A stretch of 64,000 nt of DNA from positions 124,001 to 188,000 of the forward strand of contig CANLNK010000005.1 of assembly GCA_947492575.1 (NCBI GenBank), written 5' to 3'. Below are positions 9,658 through 21,199 of this stretch, one piece after another. A model generated the notes under the pieces. That model ran no database searches. It worked only from the letters and a program-made list of their open reading frames with translations, and was not told the origin of the DNA. The position numbers were made by a program, and so were the translations under genes. Positions within the stretch are counted from its first letter, which is position 1. Every line of letters begins with the position of its first letter. This DNA is from an uncultured Thalassotalea sp. (GTDB lineage Bacteria > Pseudomonadota > Gammaproteobacteria > Enterobacterales > Alteromonadaceae).

Positions 9658-10919
9658 ACATCTTGTCCCTCTGGGGAATGGGTTATTTGCTGTGCAAAGC
9701 TTTTACTTATTGGGCACATCTTCTTGGCTTGGAAGACCCTGTCGTATTGGGAGGTTTTGTTTTGTTGTAAGGTTCTGCTGGGGTTTAAGGAACAGTTGTC
9801 TTGAAATAAAGCGTCGTTTTGATGAGAGTGACTGGTTAGCGCGGGTGACCAGTAGGTTTCAATCGCGCTTAACGCGGATTGCAGAACAACTGGTGCGAGC
9901 AAGTAACCATGACGATATAGGCCATTAATTTGCATGAGCTTATCTCTAACGAATATCTTAGGCTCGTTATCAGCAAACGCTGGACGACAATGGCTAAGTT
10001 GCTTAATAACCTGCGCTTCAGCAAAACCTGAGTGCAGGCTGTAAACCGCTGAAAGCAACTCTAGCGATGAGCGAACCGTCACTGGTGACATATCACTGCT
10101 TTCAATTTCGGTAGCACCAATGACGTAATGACCCTTTCGACTTTTGGGTGCAAGATAGAGTTTGTACCTTGGGTGCATCAACCGAACTGGTTGCTCTATA
10201 TCGACCTCTGGTGCGAAAAGGTGTAATACTTCGCCACGTACGCAGCGTAAATCAGTTAGCATTGAAATATCTTGTTCACGAGCTTCGTCGCTATCGCAAA
10301 AGACTGGGCTAGCACCAACACCTCGGCAATCTATAACATAATCAAAGTGCTCTCTGCGGTCTGTGATAACCGTTTGATGTTCAATGGCAACGACATTTGT
10401 TTTCTCTCGCCACTCAACATTGAGCTTTTCGAGTTCAATGGCTAAAGCTGTTAGCAATTGATGATTATCAATTGCCCCTTCCGATTCGATGAAAGCAGCG
10501 CGCTCGAATCTACCTGCCAACGCTGGTGCTAACGATTGCAATTTCGTGCTATCCAGGTGCGTTAAGTTTGCTTCAGGAAAATGTTGCGAAATATGCTGGC
10601 AAAAACGCTGATAGTCACCCCAATCCTGCGCATGGCTAACGCAAATCGAGCCCTGACTATAGAGCTCTACAGGGCTCTCTAACTCGGCGACTAGCTGCTT
10701 CCATAGCGGCATTGCCGCTTGGCCAGCGCGCACTATGTCTCGACTACAACTAAGAGATTCACCAAATGGAGTAAGCAAGCCCGCTGCGGTGTATGCAGCA
10801 CTGTCTTGCCCTGATTTGCTGTCTTTATCGAATAAGCAGATACGTTGTCCTTGCTTGGCGAGCTGCCAAGCAAGTAAACGCCCTACTAATCCGGCACCGA
10901 CAATTGCAATAGTTGTCAT
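9654..10919 (-). CDS. thiO: ThiO-type FAD-dependent glycine oxidase
   Basis: 421-residue FAD-dependent oxidoreductase of the DAO family. The N-terminal dinucleotide-binding motif is GAGLVGRLLAWQLAKQG, with an acidic residue after the second strand (LFDKD), followed by AAGLLTPFGES. In thiamine synthesis ThiO oxidises glycine to the imine used by ThiG, replacing the radical enzyme ThiH. Placement between thiC and thiS supports this role over other amine oxidases. The last 60 or so residues (after SAIETYW) are Gln/Ser-rich and poorly conserved-looking. Confidence 0.88.
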   Translation of the reverse strand: MTTIAIVGAGLVGRLLAWQLAKQGQRICLFDKDSKSGQDSAAYTAAGLLTPFGESLSCSRDIVRAGQAAMPLWKQLVAELESPVELYSQGSICVSHAQDWGDYQRFCQHISQHFPEANLTHLDSTKLQSLAPALAGRFERAAFIESEGAIDNHQLLTALAIELEKLNVEWREKTNVVAIEHQTVITDRREHFDYVIDCRGVGASPVFCDSDEAREQDISMLTDLRCVRGEVLHLFAPEVDIEQPVRLMHPRYKLYLAPKSRKGHYVIGATEIESSDMSPVTVRSSLELLSAVYSLHSGFAEAQVIKQLSHCRPAFADNEPKIFVRDKLMQINGLYRHGYLLAPVVLQSALSAIETYWSPALTSHSHQNDALFQDNCSLNPSRTLQQNKTSQYDRVFQAKKMCPISKSFAQQITHSPEGQDV

Positions 10920-10933
10920 CGCACCGAGCCCTA

Positions 10934-12898
<1,965 letters not shown>

Positions 12899-12976
12899 TC
12901 ACCTGTTGATAGTTACAAATAGGCGGAGCTCTAAGGTGTGATAACAGGGCGAGCAGACACACGGGTGCTGCTTCGC

Positions 12977-13060
12977 ACTTGTTCCCTTCGCAGCAATTAC
13001 GCTGATCAGGTTCTACGGATCCCGCTTACGCGATCTCAGCCTTTAGGCACTCCGACAAGT
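12977..13060 (-). promoter_or_regulatory. TPP riboswitch (THI element) upstream of thiC
   Basis: On the minus strand the conserved THI-box pieces occur in order: GGCTGAGATC, then GATCCGTAGAACCTGATCAG, then GCGAAGGGAACAAGT. ACTTGT at 13055-13060 and ACAAGT at 12977-12982 close helix P1. Binding of thiamine pyrophosphate should repress the thi operon. About 85 bases separate the aptamer from the thiC ATG. A separate hairpin (GTGCTTTT-TGACG pairing with CGTCAAAAGCAC, 13065-13108) precedes the aptamer in the leader. Confidence 0.95.
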
Positions 13061-13115
13061 TCTTGTGCTTTTGACGTGGTTTAACTATGAACTGCGTCAT
13101 AAAAGCACGAATGCG

Positions 13116-13143
13116 ATTCTACAGTATCGGAAAATGAGTGCAA
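13116..13143 (-). promoter_or_regulatory. Predicted sigma70 promoter of the thi operon
   Basis: Minus strand: TTGCAC (13143-13138), 16-base spacer, TAGAAT (13121-13116). The predicted start near 13109 would place a short hairpin and then the TPP aptamer at the 5' end of the transcript. Confidence 0.6.
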
Positions 13144-13191
13144 GTGTGGTAAAACACCTGCCACAAAAATATATAAAAAAGAGATTTCTTA

Positions 13192-14922
13192 ATGAATATC
13201 ACGAATGTTAGGACGTGGTCATTGATGAACGTAAGACATGCAACGCAAGCGCTTTTATTGGGGCTATTGCTGTTGGCGAGCCTTTTCGCTCAACCTGTAA
13301 AAGCAGAAAGTAACATCTCTGCTGAGGAGCAAAGTCGTCTGCGAGGCAGCGTAACGCCCGAGCGCGCTTGGTGGGACCTGATGCACTATGAGTTGCATGT
13401 TGCTGTTGATATCGAAGCAAAGCGTTTTGCTGGTAAAAATACGGTAAGTTACCGAGTGCTTTCAGAGAGCAAAGACTTTCAAATAGAATTGCAACCGCCG
13501 ATGAAGCTAGTGAGTGCCTCACAAAATGGTCAAACGCTGGAGGTTACGTCGAAAGGCTACAGCTACTTCATTTCGCTTAATACTGAACAGACGATAGGTG
13601 AGGAATATCAACTTACTGTCGAGTTTGAAGGACAACCTCATATTGCTAAGAATGCTCCGTGGGATGGTGGTGTTACTTGGGCTGAAGACAGTTCCGGTAT
13701 GCCATTTGTAGCGACAGCAAATCAAGGTATTGGCAGCAGCATCTGGTGGCCGAATAAAGATCATGGTTACGATGAACCTGACCGCGGTATCGATATGCAC
13801 ATTGAAGTGCCGCAACCGTTAGTGGATGTGTCGAATGGTCGTTTGGTGAATATTGAAGAAAACGAGCAACGTGGAACGCGCACTTATCACTGGCAGGTAA
13901 AAAGCCCAATTAATAACTATGGTGTGAATATCAATATTGCTGACTACGTGAATTTTTCTGAACAATATCAAGGGGAAGCTGGCACTTTGGATATGGATTA
14001 CTATGTGCTGAGAGAAAATGAAGAAAAGGCACGAGTTCAGTTCAAAGATGCGGTAAGAGCTATGGAAGCCCTTGAACATTGGTTTGGTGCTTATGCGTTT
14101 TATCAGGATGGATTCAAACTAGTTGAAGTGCCTTACTTAGGTATGGAACACCAAAGTTCAGTGACTTACGGTAATGGCTACAAAAATGGTTACAAAGGCA
14201 AGGACTGGAGCGATTCTGACTGGGGCTTGAAGTGGGATTACATCATTATTCACGAAATGGCTCATGAATGGTTTGCCAACAATGTCACCGCCAAAGATGT
14301 TGCTGATATTTGGATCCAAGAAAGCTTCACGACCTATGCAGAAGGACTTTTTGTAGAGTACTTTTATGGCAAAGAAGCTGGTTATGCTTATCAGCGTGGT
14401 GTGCGTAAAAACATTAAAAACGATAAACCTATGATTGGTCCATACAATGTTAATCAATGGGGCTCTTCGGATGTGTATTTTAAAGGGGCTAATGTTCTCC
14501 ATACGCTGCGCCAGTTGGTGAAGGATGACGAAAAATGGCGCTCTATCCTGCGAGGCTTAGGTAAAACATTTTATCAGCAGACAGTGACGACCAAACAGAT
14601 AGAGGATTTCATTATTGAGCAAAGCGGCTTAGCGTTGACGCCATTCTTTGATCAATACTTAAGAGACAGTCGCTTACCGATTCTGCAGTATCGCGTTAAA
14701 GGTAATCAGCTTCATGCTAAGTGGAGCAACGCCGTGTCGACGTTTGATATGGCGATTAAAGCAAAACTAGTTAGCAAAGTCTCAGACAAAGGTAGTGCAG
14801 AGCAAGAGCAGTGGTTTAAATTAACCACCGAGTGGCAGGCGTTTGATTTGCCAGAAGGGAATACAGAAGTTGTATGGGATAAGAACTTTTATATTGCGAC
14901 AGCTTTCTTAGCCGCTCAATAA
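13192..14922 (+). CDS. M1-family zinc metallopeptidase, exported
   Basis: 576 residues with an N-terminal signal sequence (cleavage near VKA-ES, residue about 38). The zinc site is HEMAH at residues 354-358 with the third ligand Glu377 (HExxH-18-E), followed by TTYAEGL. The exopeptidase motif normally written GAMEN appears as GMEHQ near residue 315. It is shorter than PepN (about 870) and resembles exported M1 peptidases of marine bacteria. The substrate is not predictable. Either ATG 13192 or ATG 13225 would leave a usable signal peptide. Confidence 0.88.
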   Translation: MNITNVRTWSLMNVRHATQALLLGLLLLASLFAQPVKAESNISAEEQSRLRGSVTPERAWWDLMHYELHVAVDIEAKRFAGKNTVSYRVLSESKDFQIELQPPMKLVSASQNGQTLEVTSKGYSYFISLNTEQTIGEEYQLTVEFEGQPHIAKNAPWDGGVTWAEDSSGMPFVATANQGIGSSIWWPNKDHGYDEPDRGIDMHIEVPQPLVDVSNGRLVNIEENEQRGTRTYHWQVKSPINNYGVNINIADYVNFSEQYQGEAGTLDMDYYVLRENEEKARVQFKDAVRAMEALEHWFGAYAFYQDGFKLVEVPYLGMEHQSSVTYGNGYKNGYKGKDWSDSDWGLKWDYIIIHEMAHEWFANNVTAKDVADIWIQESFTTYAEGLFVEYFYGKEAGYAYQRGVRKNIKNDKPMIGPYNVNQWGSSDVYFKGANVLHTLRQLVKDDEKWRSILRGLGKTFYQQTVTTKQIEDFIIEQSGLALTPFFDQYLRDSRLPILQYRVKGNQLHAKWSNAVSTFDMAIKAKLVSKVSDKGSAEQEQWFKLTTEWQAFDLPEGNTEVVWDKNFYIATAFLAAQ

Positions 14923-14963
14923 GCGGGTCGATAAATAGTAGAGAAAGAAAAGGAACTGGCAAC

Positions 14964-14993
14964 AAAAAAGCGCTCTAATGAGCGCTTTTTTTA
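14964..14993 (+). terminator. Intrinsic terminator after the M1 peptidase
   Basis: An A-run, AGCGCT, a 6-base loop and AGCGCT, followed by seven T. It is symmetric enough to work on both strands. Confidence 0.85.
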
Positions 14994-15067
14994 ATCCTTG
15001 TGTTCACAAGCCAAGGTAAGTCCTTTCATTGTGAACTGTGCACTAGTTCAGTCTATAGATGACTAGC

Positions 15068-15367
15068 TTACTTTAAGCTCGCGTAGTATGCCGCTAAGTT
15101 TGCGATATCAGCATCTGATAAAGGCATCGCCATAGGAGCCATCACTGGATCTTTACGTGCGCCAGATTTGAAGTCTTTTAATTGCTTTTCAATGTAAGCT
15201 GCTTTTTGGCCAGCTAGGTTAGGGTACATTGGAATAGCTGAAATGCCTTCTGCGCCGTGACAAGCTGCACATACGGCTGATTTTGCTTTACCAGCAGCAA
15301 CATCTGCTGCAAATGCTGGCGCTGCCATCATTGCTGCTGTTGCAATAGCAAGAGTCATTTTTTTCAT
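15068..15367 (-). CDS. Single-heme cytochrome c, periplasmic
   Basis: 99 residues from the ATG at 15365-15367, preceded by AGAGAGAC; a longer frame to 15496 has no signal peptide and is rejected. The signal peptide ends at AFA-AD. One CAACH heme site follows at about residue 33, and MAPMAMPL supplies the Met ligand. It closely resembles single units of the tetraheme protein at 1150-2379 ([31 protein letters not shown]). It is probably a small periplasmic electron carrier and is divergent from selO. Confidence 0.9.
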   Translation of the reverse strand: MKKMTLAIATAAMMAAPAFAADVAAGKAKSAVCAACHGAEGISAIPMYPNLAGQKAAYIEKQLKDFKSGARKDPVMAPMAMPLSDADIANLAAYYASLK

Positions 15368-15490
15368 AATGTCTGTCTCTCTTAAATGATTAGAATTTCC
15401 GAGCCTTAATTGATTATATGGAAAAAGCCCTAAGTTGTCGTTGATTTTTTTAGTATTATAACAAGTATTCACTGTTATTACGGTCAAAAC

Positions 15491-16978
15491 ATGCACAAGG
15501 TTTTATCGCTCAAATTCGACAACCACCTCGTTAAACATTTGCCGTTTCAATCTCAAAAAGTCACGCCTGTGCCACTCATTGGAAGCCATTTGGTGACTAT
15601 AAGCCCAGCTATGCTAGCAGAGTTAGGGTTAACAAAAGATGATATAAATCAAACGAATTTCAACGATATTGTTGCTGGAAAGGTTCAAGCTAAGGGAGGC
15701 GCATATCATGCTCAAGTCTACGCTGGGCATCAGTTTGGGCAATTTGTCTCTCAACTTGGTGATGGTCGTGCTATCAGCATGGGGGAAGTCATTGGCAAAA
15801 ATGGTCAGCGTTGGGATCTTCAGTTAAAGGGCGCGGGCATCACACCATACTCGCGAATGGGAGATGGCAGAGCCGTATTGCGCTCATCAATTCGAGAATA
15901 TCTAGCCAGTGAAGCAATGCATGCTCTAGGTATCCCAACAACTCGCGCTCTGAGCCTAGTAGCTAGTGACCATGATGTTCACCGAGAGCAAATCGAAAAA
16001 GGTGCAGTGGTAACTCGCGCGGCACAATCCTTCATCCGCTTTGGCCATTTTGAGTATTGGTTTCATCACGGAAAAAAGGCGGAACTCAATCAGCTTGCTG
16101 ACTATTGTCTAACGGAATATTTTTCGGCGTGTAAAAAGACAGAAAATCCCCACCTAGCGATGCTAGAAACGATAGTGAATAATACTGCGGGGCTTGTCGC
16201 GAAATGGCAAGTGTATGGCTTTACGCATGGAGTGATGAACACCGATAACATGTCGATTCTGGGGTTAACCATAGATTATGGACCGTTTGCGTTTCTCGAT
16301 GACTATCAGCCAGGGTTTATATGTAATCAATCTGATCATACGGGACGATATGCGTTTGAGCAGCAGCCGAGCATAGGCCTATGGAATTTAAATGCGCTGG
16401 CGATTACGTTCAGCGATTGGCTTAGTACAGATGAAATTCGCGAGGCGTTATCGCAGTACGAACCTGTTTTTATCAAGACTTATCTCGAACTTATGCAGCA
16501 AAAATTGGGTTTGAGTCGTTGGTTGGAAACAGATCAGAAGTTGCTAGGAGAATGGCTAGCAATATTGCAAAAGCAAGGCGTCGATTACACGAATGCGTTT
16601 AGACTGCTCAACACCGTACATCTGGCTGATGAAAAAAATGAGCAGTGTCAGCCATTGTTTGCTTTACTCGTGAGTGACAAGGCTGAAGACCACCGGCAAT
16701 TAGTTAACTGGTTGGCAAACTATCGATTGCGACTGCAACACAACGACTGGGATGATGAAGAACGTATCGCACTGCAAAACCAATACAATGCAAAATACAT
16801 TTTGCGAAATTATCTAGCACAACAAGCCATCGAGCGGGCTGAGCAGGGTGATTATAGCGAGCTCGAAACTCTACAAAAAATTTTAGCGAACCCTTTTGCC
16901 GAACAGCCAAAATGGCATAAATACGCGTCACCTTCACCTGAATGGGGCAAAACACTGGAAATATCATGCAGCAGTTAA
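15491..16978 (+). CDS. selO: SelO/YdiU protein adenylyltransferase
   Basis: 495-residue pseudokinase-fold enzyme that transfers AMP to protein hydroxyls in redox homeostasis (family knowledge). Conserved stretches seen are [37 protein letters not shown] with a break at the usual place, [20 protein letters not shown], and [13 protein letters not shown] plus IDYGPF, which hold the catalytic Asp/Asn/Asp. The C-terminus is CSS, where eukaryotic SelO has selenocysteine-Ser-Ser. Its last 13 bases overlap the next gene, so the two are probably coupled. Confidence 0.95.
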   Translation: MHKVLSLKFDNHLVKHLPFQSQKVTPVPLIGSHLVTISPAMLAELGLTKDDINQTNFNDIVAGKVQAKGGAYHAQVYAGHQFGQFVSQLGDGRAISMGEVIGKNGQRWDLQLKGAGITPYSRMGDGRAVLRSSIREYLASEAMHALGIPTTRALSLVASDHDVHREQIEKGAVVTRAAQSFIRFGHFEYWFHHGKKAELNQLADYCLTEYFSACKKTENPHLAMLETIVNNTAGLVAKWQVYGFTHGVMNTDNMSILGLTIDYGPFAFLDDYQPGFICNQSDHTGRYAFEQQPSIGLWNLNALAITFSDWLSTDEIREALSQYEPVFIKTYLELMQQKLGLSRWLETDQKLLGEWLAILQKQGVDYTNAFRLLNTVHLADEKNEQCQPLFALLVSDKAEDHRQLVNWLANYRLRLQHNDWDDEERIALQNQYNAKYILRNYLAQQAIERAEQGDYSELETLQKILANPFAEQPKWHKYASPSPEWGKTLEISCSS

Positions 16979-17301
16979 ATCAAAAACTTACCTTACAGCC
17001 AAATGGCCATACTTTTAATGTTCTGTATGAAGCGACTGAGCAAAGCATTTTACTGAACATCACTCCTGAGTTTGATTATGACGATATCGAGCAAATTGCG
17101 GCGATCTGTTGGCAAGCAATCTCTGGTGCAGAGGTAGTAGAAGAGATCCCCGGTGCAGACCGAATTAACTATCGTTTTCGATATAATCAGCACTACTTTG
17201 TCTTAAATTTTGAAGTCTATAGTCAGTCTTGTTGGATTGAAGTGGAAGCCGGTAGCGCACATCCTGCGTTAGAGGTATTGCTTGCTGGTTTTAGTAGGTA
17301 A
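16966..17301 (+). CDS. Small conserved protein (DUF3630-like)
   Basis: 111 residues from the ATG at 16966, which lies inside the selO stop region; an upstream in-frame ATG at 16942 is less likely. No signal or membrane segment is seen. It has an acidic middle (PEFDYDDIEQIAAICW) and ends HPALEVLLAGF. It resembles the DUF3630 family of short gammaproteobacterial proteins, but this is a tentative recall. Context (selO before, DUF523 after) gives no clear function. Confidence 0.65.
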   Translation: MQQLNQKLTLQPNGHTFNVLYEATEQSILLNITPEFDYDDIEQIAAICWQAISGAEVVEEIPGADRINYRFRYNQHYFVLNFEVYSQSCWIEVEAGSAHPALEVLLAGFSR

Positions 17302-17333
17302 TCGAAAATTACACGGAATAGATTTATCTTACG

Positions 17334-17786
17334 ATGGAAAAAATACTCATAAGCGGCTGTTTGCTCGGTTTGAATGTGCGTTACGATGGCAAGGCGAAGA
17401 CTCTCCAACAAACGACAATCATGAAGTGGCAACAACAAGGAAGGCTAATAGTGGTTTGCCCAGAAGTTGCTGGGGGGTTATCGATACCCCGTGCTCCTGC
17501 AGAAATTCAAGGCGATGGTTTAGTTGTTACCCAAGACGGGCAAGATGTATCGCAGGCATTTTCATTTGGTGCGGAGCATGCCTTGTATTTATGTCAGCAA
17601 CATGGCATCCGCTATGCGTTGCTGAAAGAGTCGAGCCCTTCGTGTGGCAGCAGCAACATCTACGATGGCAATTTTAGTGGGAAGAAAATTGTCGGCATGG
17701 GCAAAACAGCTGCACTGCTGACGGAACATGGAATCAAAGTATTTTCTGAACAGACGATAGACAAGTTAGTTGCGCTAACAGCTTAG
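17334..17786 (+). CDS. DUF523-family protein
   Basis: 150 residues with the full DUF523 pattern: ISGCLLGLNVRYDG at the start, CPEVAGGLSIPRAPAEI near residue 42, LLKESSPSCGS near 96, and GKTAALLTEHGIKVFSE near the end. The three conserved Cys regions suggest metal or thiol chemistry, but the function of the family is not established. It lies 32 bases after the preceding small gene and is probably in the selO operon. Confidence 0.9.
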   Translation: MEKILISGCLLGLNVRYDGKAKTLQQTTIMKWQQQGRLIVVCPEVAGGLSIPRAPAEIQGDGLVVTQDGQDVSQAFSFGAEHALYLCQQHGIRYALLKESSPSCGSSNIYDGNFSGKKIVGMGKTAALLTEHGIKVFSEQTIDKLVALTA

Positions 17787-17837
17787 TTTTCTTTCTAGTC
17801 AAGTGGAAGTATGAGGTCAATATCGGTAAATATTGGC

Positions 17838-18842
17838 CTACGCAGTGGCGACCTGATTTCGGCCTTTTGATTGGGCGTTTGATAGCGCTTTTTGGGTGCG
17901 AGTCATGAGCGACTCTAATCGTTCTTTCGGATTGAGTTCAGTAACACCCAGAGAAATAGTCATTTGTGGTAAGCGAATTCCCGATTTGCTACTGATAAAT
18001 CTAATCTTCTCCACACCTTGACGAATCTTTTCAGCAATTTCTGAGGCAATGCTTTTTTCAACCTCGGGGAGGAGAATAAAAAACTCTTCATTGCCTGTTC
18101 GCACAGGCAAACCGCTTTCACCGACGTAGTTGCTAATTTTATTGGCGATCTTCGACAGAATAACATCACCAATTAATGAACCAAACTTTTCACTAAAGTC
18201 TTGAAAGTGGTCGACATTAATCACAACCGCGGCAATTTGTTTTTCTGGTGATTCACTTATCCACGCATCAAAGTGTTTACTGAGTGCCTTTTTATTATAC
18301 AAATTGGTGATCGGGTCTAGGTAAATTTCTTTTCGTGCTTCTGCTAGCTCTCGTTGCAAAGCATTGGCTTTTTGCTGCGACAGTAATAGCGCTTCGGCAA
18401 ACTTCTGCTGTTGAGTTTTAAATCGTTCAGTTGAGTATTTCAGCGCTGTTAATGCTTGTTCTTGGCCATCACTGGCGCTGCTCAATGTCGAAATTGATTT
18501 ATCAATTGCATCAACAAATTGCTGAGAATGCACACTCGACTTAATGCAGGCGTCCTTAACCTGTCCTGTCACCGACTCTACGTCTTCAAATAAGTTGTCA
18601 CGCAGCGAACTTTGTCCCAGCACATGCTGTTGAAATATTTCTTCTAGCGTGAAATTGTCGATAGTGTCGTGACTGAAAAGATGCTGATCGAGCTTTGTGA
18701 TCAGAGGTAAGTTTTTACCAGAGAGGTACTCGTAGACAATAGCATAATTGATCGGGGTAGCAGGCAAGCGCCACTTTGCGAGCAGCTTGAGTGCTTTCGC
18801 GAGTTTTGCTTCAGCTTGTTTTATTGAATCATGTTGTTTCAA
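17838..18842 (-). CDS. GGDEF-domain protein with altered signature (GNEEF)
   Basis: 334 residues. The N-terminal 150 or so residues have the WRLPATPINYAIVYEYLSG motif common in one group of diguanylate cyclases, then a coiled coil (QQKFAEALLLSQQKANALQREL). A GGDEF domain follows (about 172-334): DPITNLYNKKAL, INVDHFQDFSEKFG, and at the active site TGNEEFFILLP instead of GGDEF/GGEEF. The missing second glycine makes cyclase activity uncertain; it could bind c-di-GMP or GTP. No membrane segment is seen. It is a single gene. Confidence 0.85.
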   Translation of the reverse strand: MKQHDSIKQAEAKLAKALKLLAKWRLPATPINYAIVYEYLSGKNLPLITKLDQHLFSHDTIDNFTLEEIFQQHVLGQSSLRDNLFEDVESVTGQVKDACIKSSVHSQQFVDAIDKSISTLSSASDGQEQALTALKYSTERFKTQQQKFAEALLLSQQKANALQRELAEARKEIYLDPITNLYNKKALSKHFDAWISESPEKQIAAVVINVDHFQDFSEKFGSLIGDVILSKIANKISNYVGESGLPVRTGNEEFFILLPEVEKSIASEIAEKIRQGVEKIRFISSKSGIRLPQMTISLGVTELNPKERLESLMTRTQKALSNAQSKGRNQVATA

Positions 18843-19117
18843 TGATTCACCCCTAGAAAATTCATTACTTTCCCATTCTCTAGGAAAAAAAAGAAAACTT
18901 CTAGCTTTGTATGCAATTTTTCTACTGGAATTGTTGAATAAAAGTCTGTTTGCCGAAAATTAGTGCGCACGCTTACGTTGAGTGCCTCTTGATATCCCTT
19001 ATTTAACGCTATAGCGCTGAACATTGTTAAGTTTAATGATAAGGTAGCGACTTTATATCGTATGCAATTAGTGATTAGCTAATTGTCAGCAGTGATAATT
19101 AATAATAAGGGTCTGCG

Positions 19118-20881
19118 ATGAAATATTTAATACCGCTTCTGTGCTTGCTACTAACTGCGTGTAGTTTGACACCCAAGCCCGACGCTAATAATCAATTGGC
19201 GTCGGTTATCGATCTCTACCACGATTATGAAAAGCAAAGTAGCCCATATGGTGACCCAATACCCGGTAAAACGAATGCACAACTGCCGGATGTCAGCCCT
19301 GAAACGCTTAAATTAAACCACCAAAAACTGAGTGAAATTTATCAACAGGTGGTTGCTATCAATACTGATTTACTGACCAACGACAATAAGATTAGTTGGT
19401 CAGTGCTTAATTATCGCATTAAAAATCAATTGGATAATTACACTAATAAAGAACACCTGATGCCGTTAACGGCAGAGTCAGGGTTTCATGCATATTTGAG
19501 CTTTATTAGTCGTATGGTGAGCTTTAAAACTGAGCAAGACTATCTCGATTACATCAGTCGTTTGAATCAAGTTCCACGTTATTTCGATCAACAAATGGCT
19601 TGGATGAAGCTCGGTCTAGCTGAAGGCTATACACAACCCAAAATTGTATTAGCCGGCTTTGAAGAATCAATTGCCGCATTTATCAAGTCAGATGCAACTG
19701 AGAGTGGTTACTACGCGCCGTTCAAGAATATGCCTAAGCACATTCCTGCTGAAACACAGCAAATGTTAGTCGCGAAAGCAAAGCAGGCGATTAATGAGAG
19801 TGTTTTTCCGAGCTACCAAAAGTTCTACGACTTTATGGTTAAAGAATACATGCCTAATGCTCGCGACAATATTGCCGCGAGCAGTCTCCCTAACGGAAAG
19901 GCATTTTATGACAATCGCGTAAAACACTTTACCACTTTGGATATGAGCGCTGACGAAGTGCATCAAGTGGGTGTAAAAGAAGTTCAACGTATCCGTGCAG
20001 AAATGCAGGCGATCATTGACGATTTAGGCTTTGAAGGAAGCTTTGCAGAATTCGTTGAGTTTCTGCGAACAGATCAGCAGTTTTACGCCAAAACGCCAGA
20101 AGAGCTATTAAAAGAGGCGTCTTTTATTGCGAAGAAAATGGACGCTAAATTACCGAGCCTATTTAAAACTTTACCTAGAACACCTTATGGTGTGATTGAA
20201 GTGCCTGCCAATATTGCACCTAAATACACAACGGGGCGTTATTCAGGTCCTTCTCGTGACGACCAACCAGGTAATTATTGGGTAAATACTTATCGACTAG
20301 ATAGACGTCCCCTTTACGTTCTGGAAGCATTGACGCTTCACGAAGCCGTTCCTGGTCATCACTTACAGGGCTCGCTTGCTAGAGAAATGGAGAACGTACC
20401 GGAATTCCGTAATCGCACTTATATTTCAGCGTTCGGCGAAGGTTGGGGCCTTTACGCTGAGTACTTGGGATTAGAGGCTGGTTTTTATCAAGATCCCTAT
20501 AGTAATTTCGGTCGCTTAACGTATGAAATGTGGCGCGCTTGTCGATTAGTTGTTGATACAGGAATGCATGTTAAAGGATGGACTCGTGCTCAAGCGATGG
20601 ATTTCCTTGCCAGCAATACCGCGTTGTCTTTGCACAATGTTAAAACAGAAATTGATCGCTACATTTCGTGGCCAGGTCAGGCACTTTCATACAAAATTGG
20701 CGAGCTAACCATCAAACGCTTAAGACAGGAAGCTGAACAAGAGTTAGGCGCTGATTTTGATATTCGTGAATTTCACGATCGTTTATTAGCGAATGGCTCT
20801 ATGCCACTTTTTATGCTTGAAGCCGTAATGGCGCAATACATCAATGAAAAGAAAACTCTCGCAGAAAAAAAGGCGAGTTAA
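19118..20881 (+). CDS. DUF885 lipoprotein, putative metallopeptidase
   Basis: 587 residues with a lipoprotein signal (LLTAC, Cys15). The DUF885 core carries TLHEAVPGHHLQ near residue 406 (HExxxGHH type) and FGEGWGLYAEYLG near 450, the putative zinc-binding part of this family. Family members are regarded as M32/M3-like peptidases, but substrates are mostly unknown. It is predicted to be anchored in the outer membrane facing the periplasm. It is transcribed alone and convergent with the riboswitch transcript at 21.1 kb. Confidence 0.87.
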   Translation: MKYLIPLLCLLLTACSLTPKPDANNQLASVIDLYHDYEKQSSPYGDPIPGKTNAQLPDVSPETLKLNHQKLSEIYQQVVAINTDLLTNDNKISWSVLNYRIKNQLDNYTNKEHLMPLTAESGFHAYLSFISRMVSFKTEQDYLDYISRLNQVPRYFDQQMAWMKLGLAEGYTQPKIVLAGFEESIAAFIKSDATESGYYAPFKNMPKHIPAETQQMLVAKAKQAINESVFPSYQKFYDFMVKEYMPNARDNIAASSLPNGKAFYDNRVKHFTTLDMSADEVHQVGVKEVQRIRAEMQAIIDDLGFEGSFAEFVEFLRTDQQFYAKTPEELLKEASFIAKKMDAKLPSLFKTLPRTPYGVIEVPANIAPKYTTGRYSGPSRDDQPGNYWVNTYRLDRRPLYVLEALTLHEAVPGHHLQGSLAREMENVPEFRNRTYISAFGEGWGLYAEYLGLEAGFYQDPYSNFGRLTYEMWRACRLVVDTGMHVKGWTRAQAMDFLASNTALSLHNVKTEIDRYISWPGQALSYKIGELTIKRLRQEAEQELGADFDIREFHDRLLANGSMPLFMLEAVMAQYINEKKTLAEKKAS

Positions 20882-20911
20882 TTTCGTCCTAAGTTGTTAA
20901 AAAGCTGAGAT

Positions 20912-20944
20912 AAAGAGGTGGTGGTTTTGAACCATCTCTTTTTT
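20912..20944. terminator. Terminator after the DUF885 gene, usable from both sides
   Basis: GAGGTGGT and ACCATCTC (one G-T pair) form a stem, followed by TTTTTT on the plus strand. On the minus strand the hairpin is followed by TTTA, so it may also end the riboswitch RNA coming from 21.19 kb. Confidence 0.8.
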
Positions 20945-21097
20945 AGAACAAACAGTTTTTCTTCGGGTAAAAGAAAAATAAGGAAAATTTTTACTAAAAA
21001 AGAATGACTAAATAAGAAGAAGAGGCAAGGCATGCAAAGTTGACCGCAGGGATAGGTAACAGAATACCTAAATATAGATAAGCCCCCACTATATCTA

Positions 21098-21177
21098 AAT
21101 TTGGCAGTCCCGCTGTCCTAGGTTTCCCCTTAGACCGGTAACTTTGCGTCTCTAGCTTTCACTAGATTTGCCTTTAC
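21098..21177 (-). promoter_or_regulatory. Cyclic-di-GMP-I (GEMM) riboswitch, apparently without a downstream gene
   Basis: Minus-strand reading gives the GEMM-I consensus in order: AAAGGCAAATCTAG, GAAA tetraloop, CTAGAGACGCAAAG, TTACCGGTCTAAGG, and then AGGACAGCGGGACTGCC. GGCA at 21172-21169 pairs with TGCC at 21106-21103 to close the aptamer. A sigma70-like promoter lies just upstream on the same strand. No credible minus-strand gene follows before the convergent DUF885 gene ends at 20881. A downstream segment near 21027-21052 (CGGTCAACTTTGC, then GCCTTGCC) is complementary to the aptamer and could compete with its folding. Confidence 0.88.
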
Positions 21178-21178
21178 G

Positions 21179-21194
21179 AGCTTTAGTAGCTCGA
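21179..21194 (-). other. Hairpin at the 5' end of the riboswitch RNA
   Basis: CGAGCT and AGCTCG (minus strand GAGCT-ACTAA-AGCTC) form a short perfect stem between the predicted transcription start and the GEMM aptamer. It may protect the 5' end. Confidence 0.5.
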
Positions 21195-21199
21195 CCGCT

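Noticed and set aside
13819-14502. Minus-strand frames inside the M1 peptidase gene
   Set aside because: They are shadows of a gene with clear catalytic motifs on the plus strand.
20878-21033. 51-codon minus-strand frame downstream of the c-di-GMP riboswitch
   Set aside because: It has no ribosome binding site, runs through the terminator hairpin at 20912-20944, and overlaps the DUF885 stop. The residue pattern looks random. I cannot exclude it as the riboswitch target.
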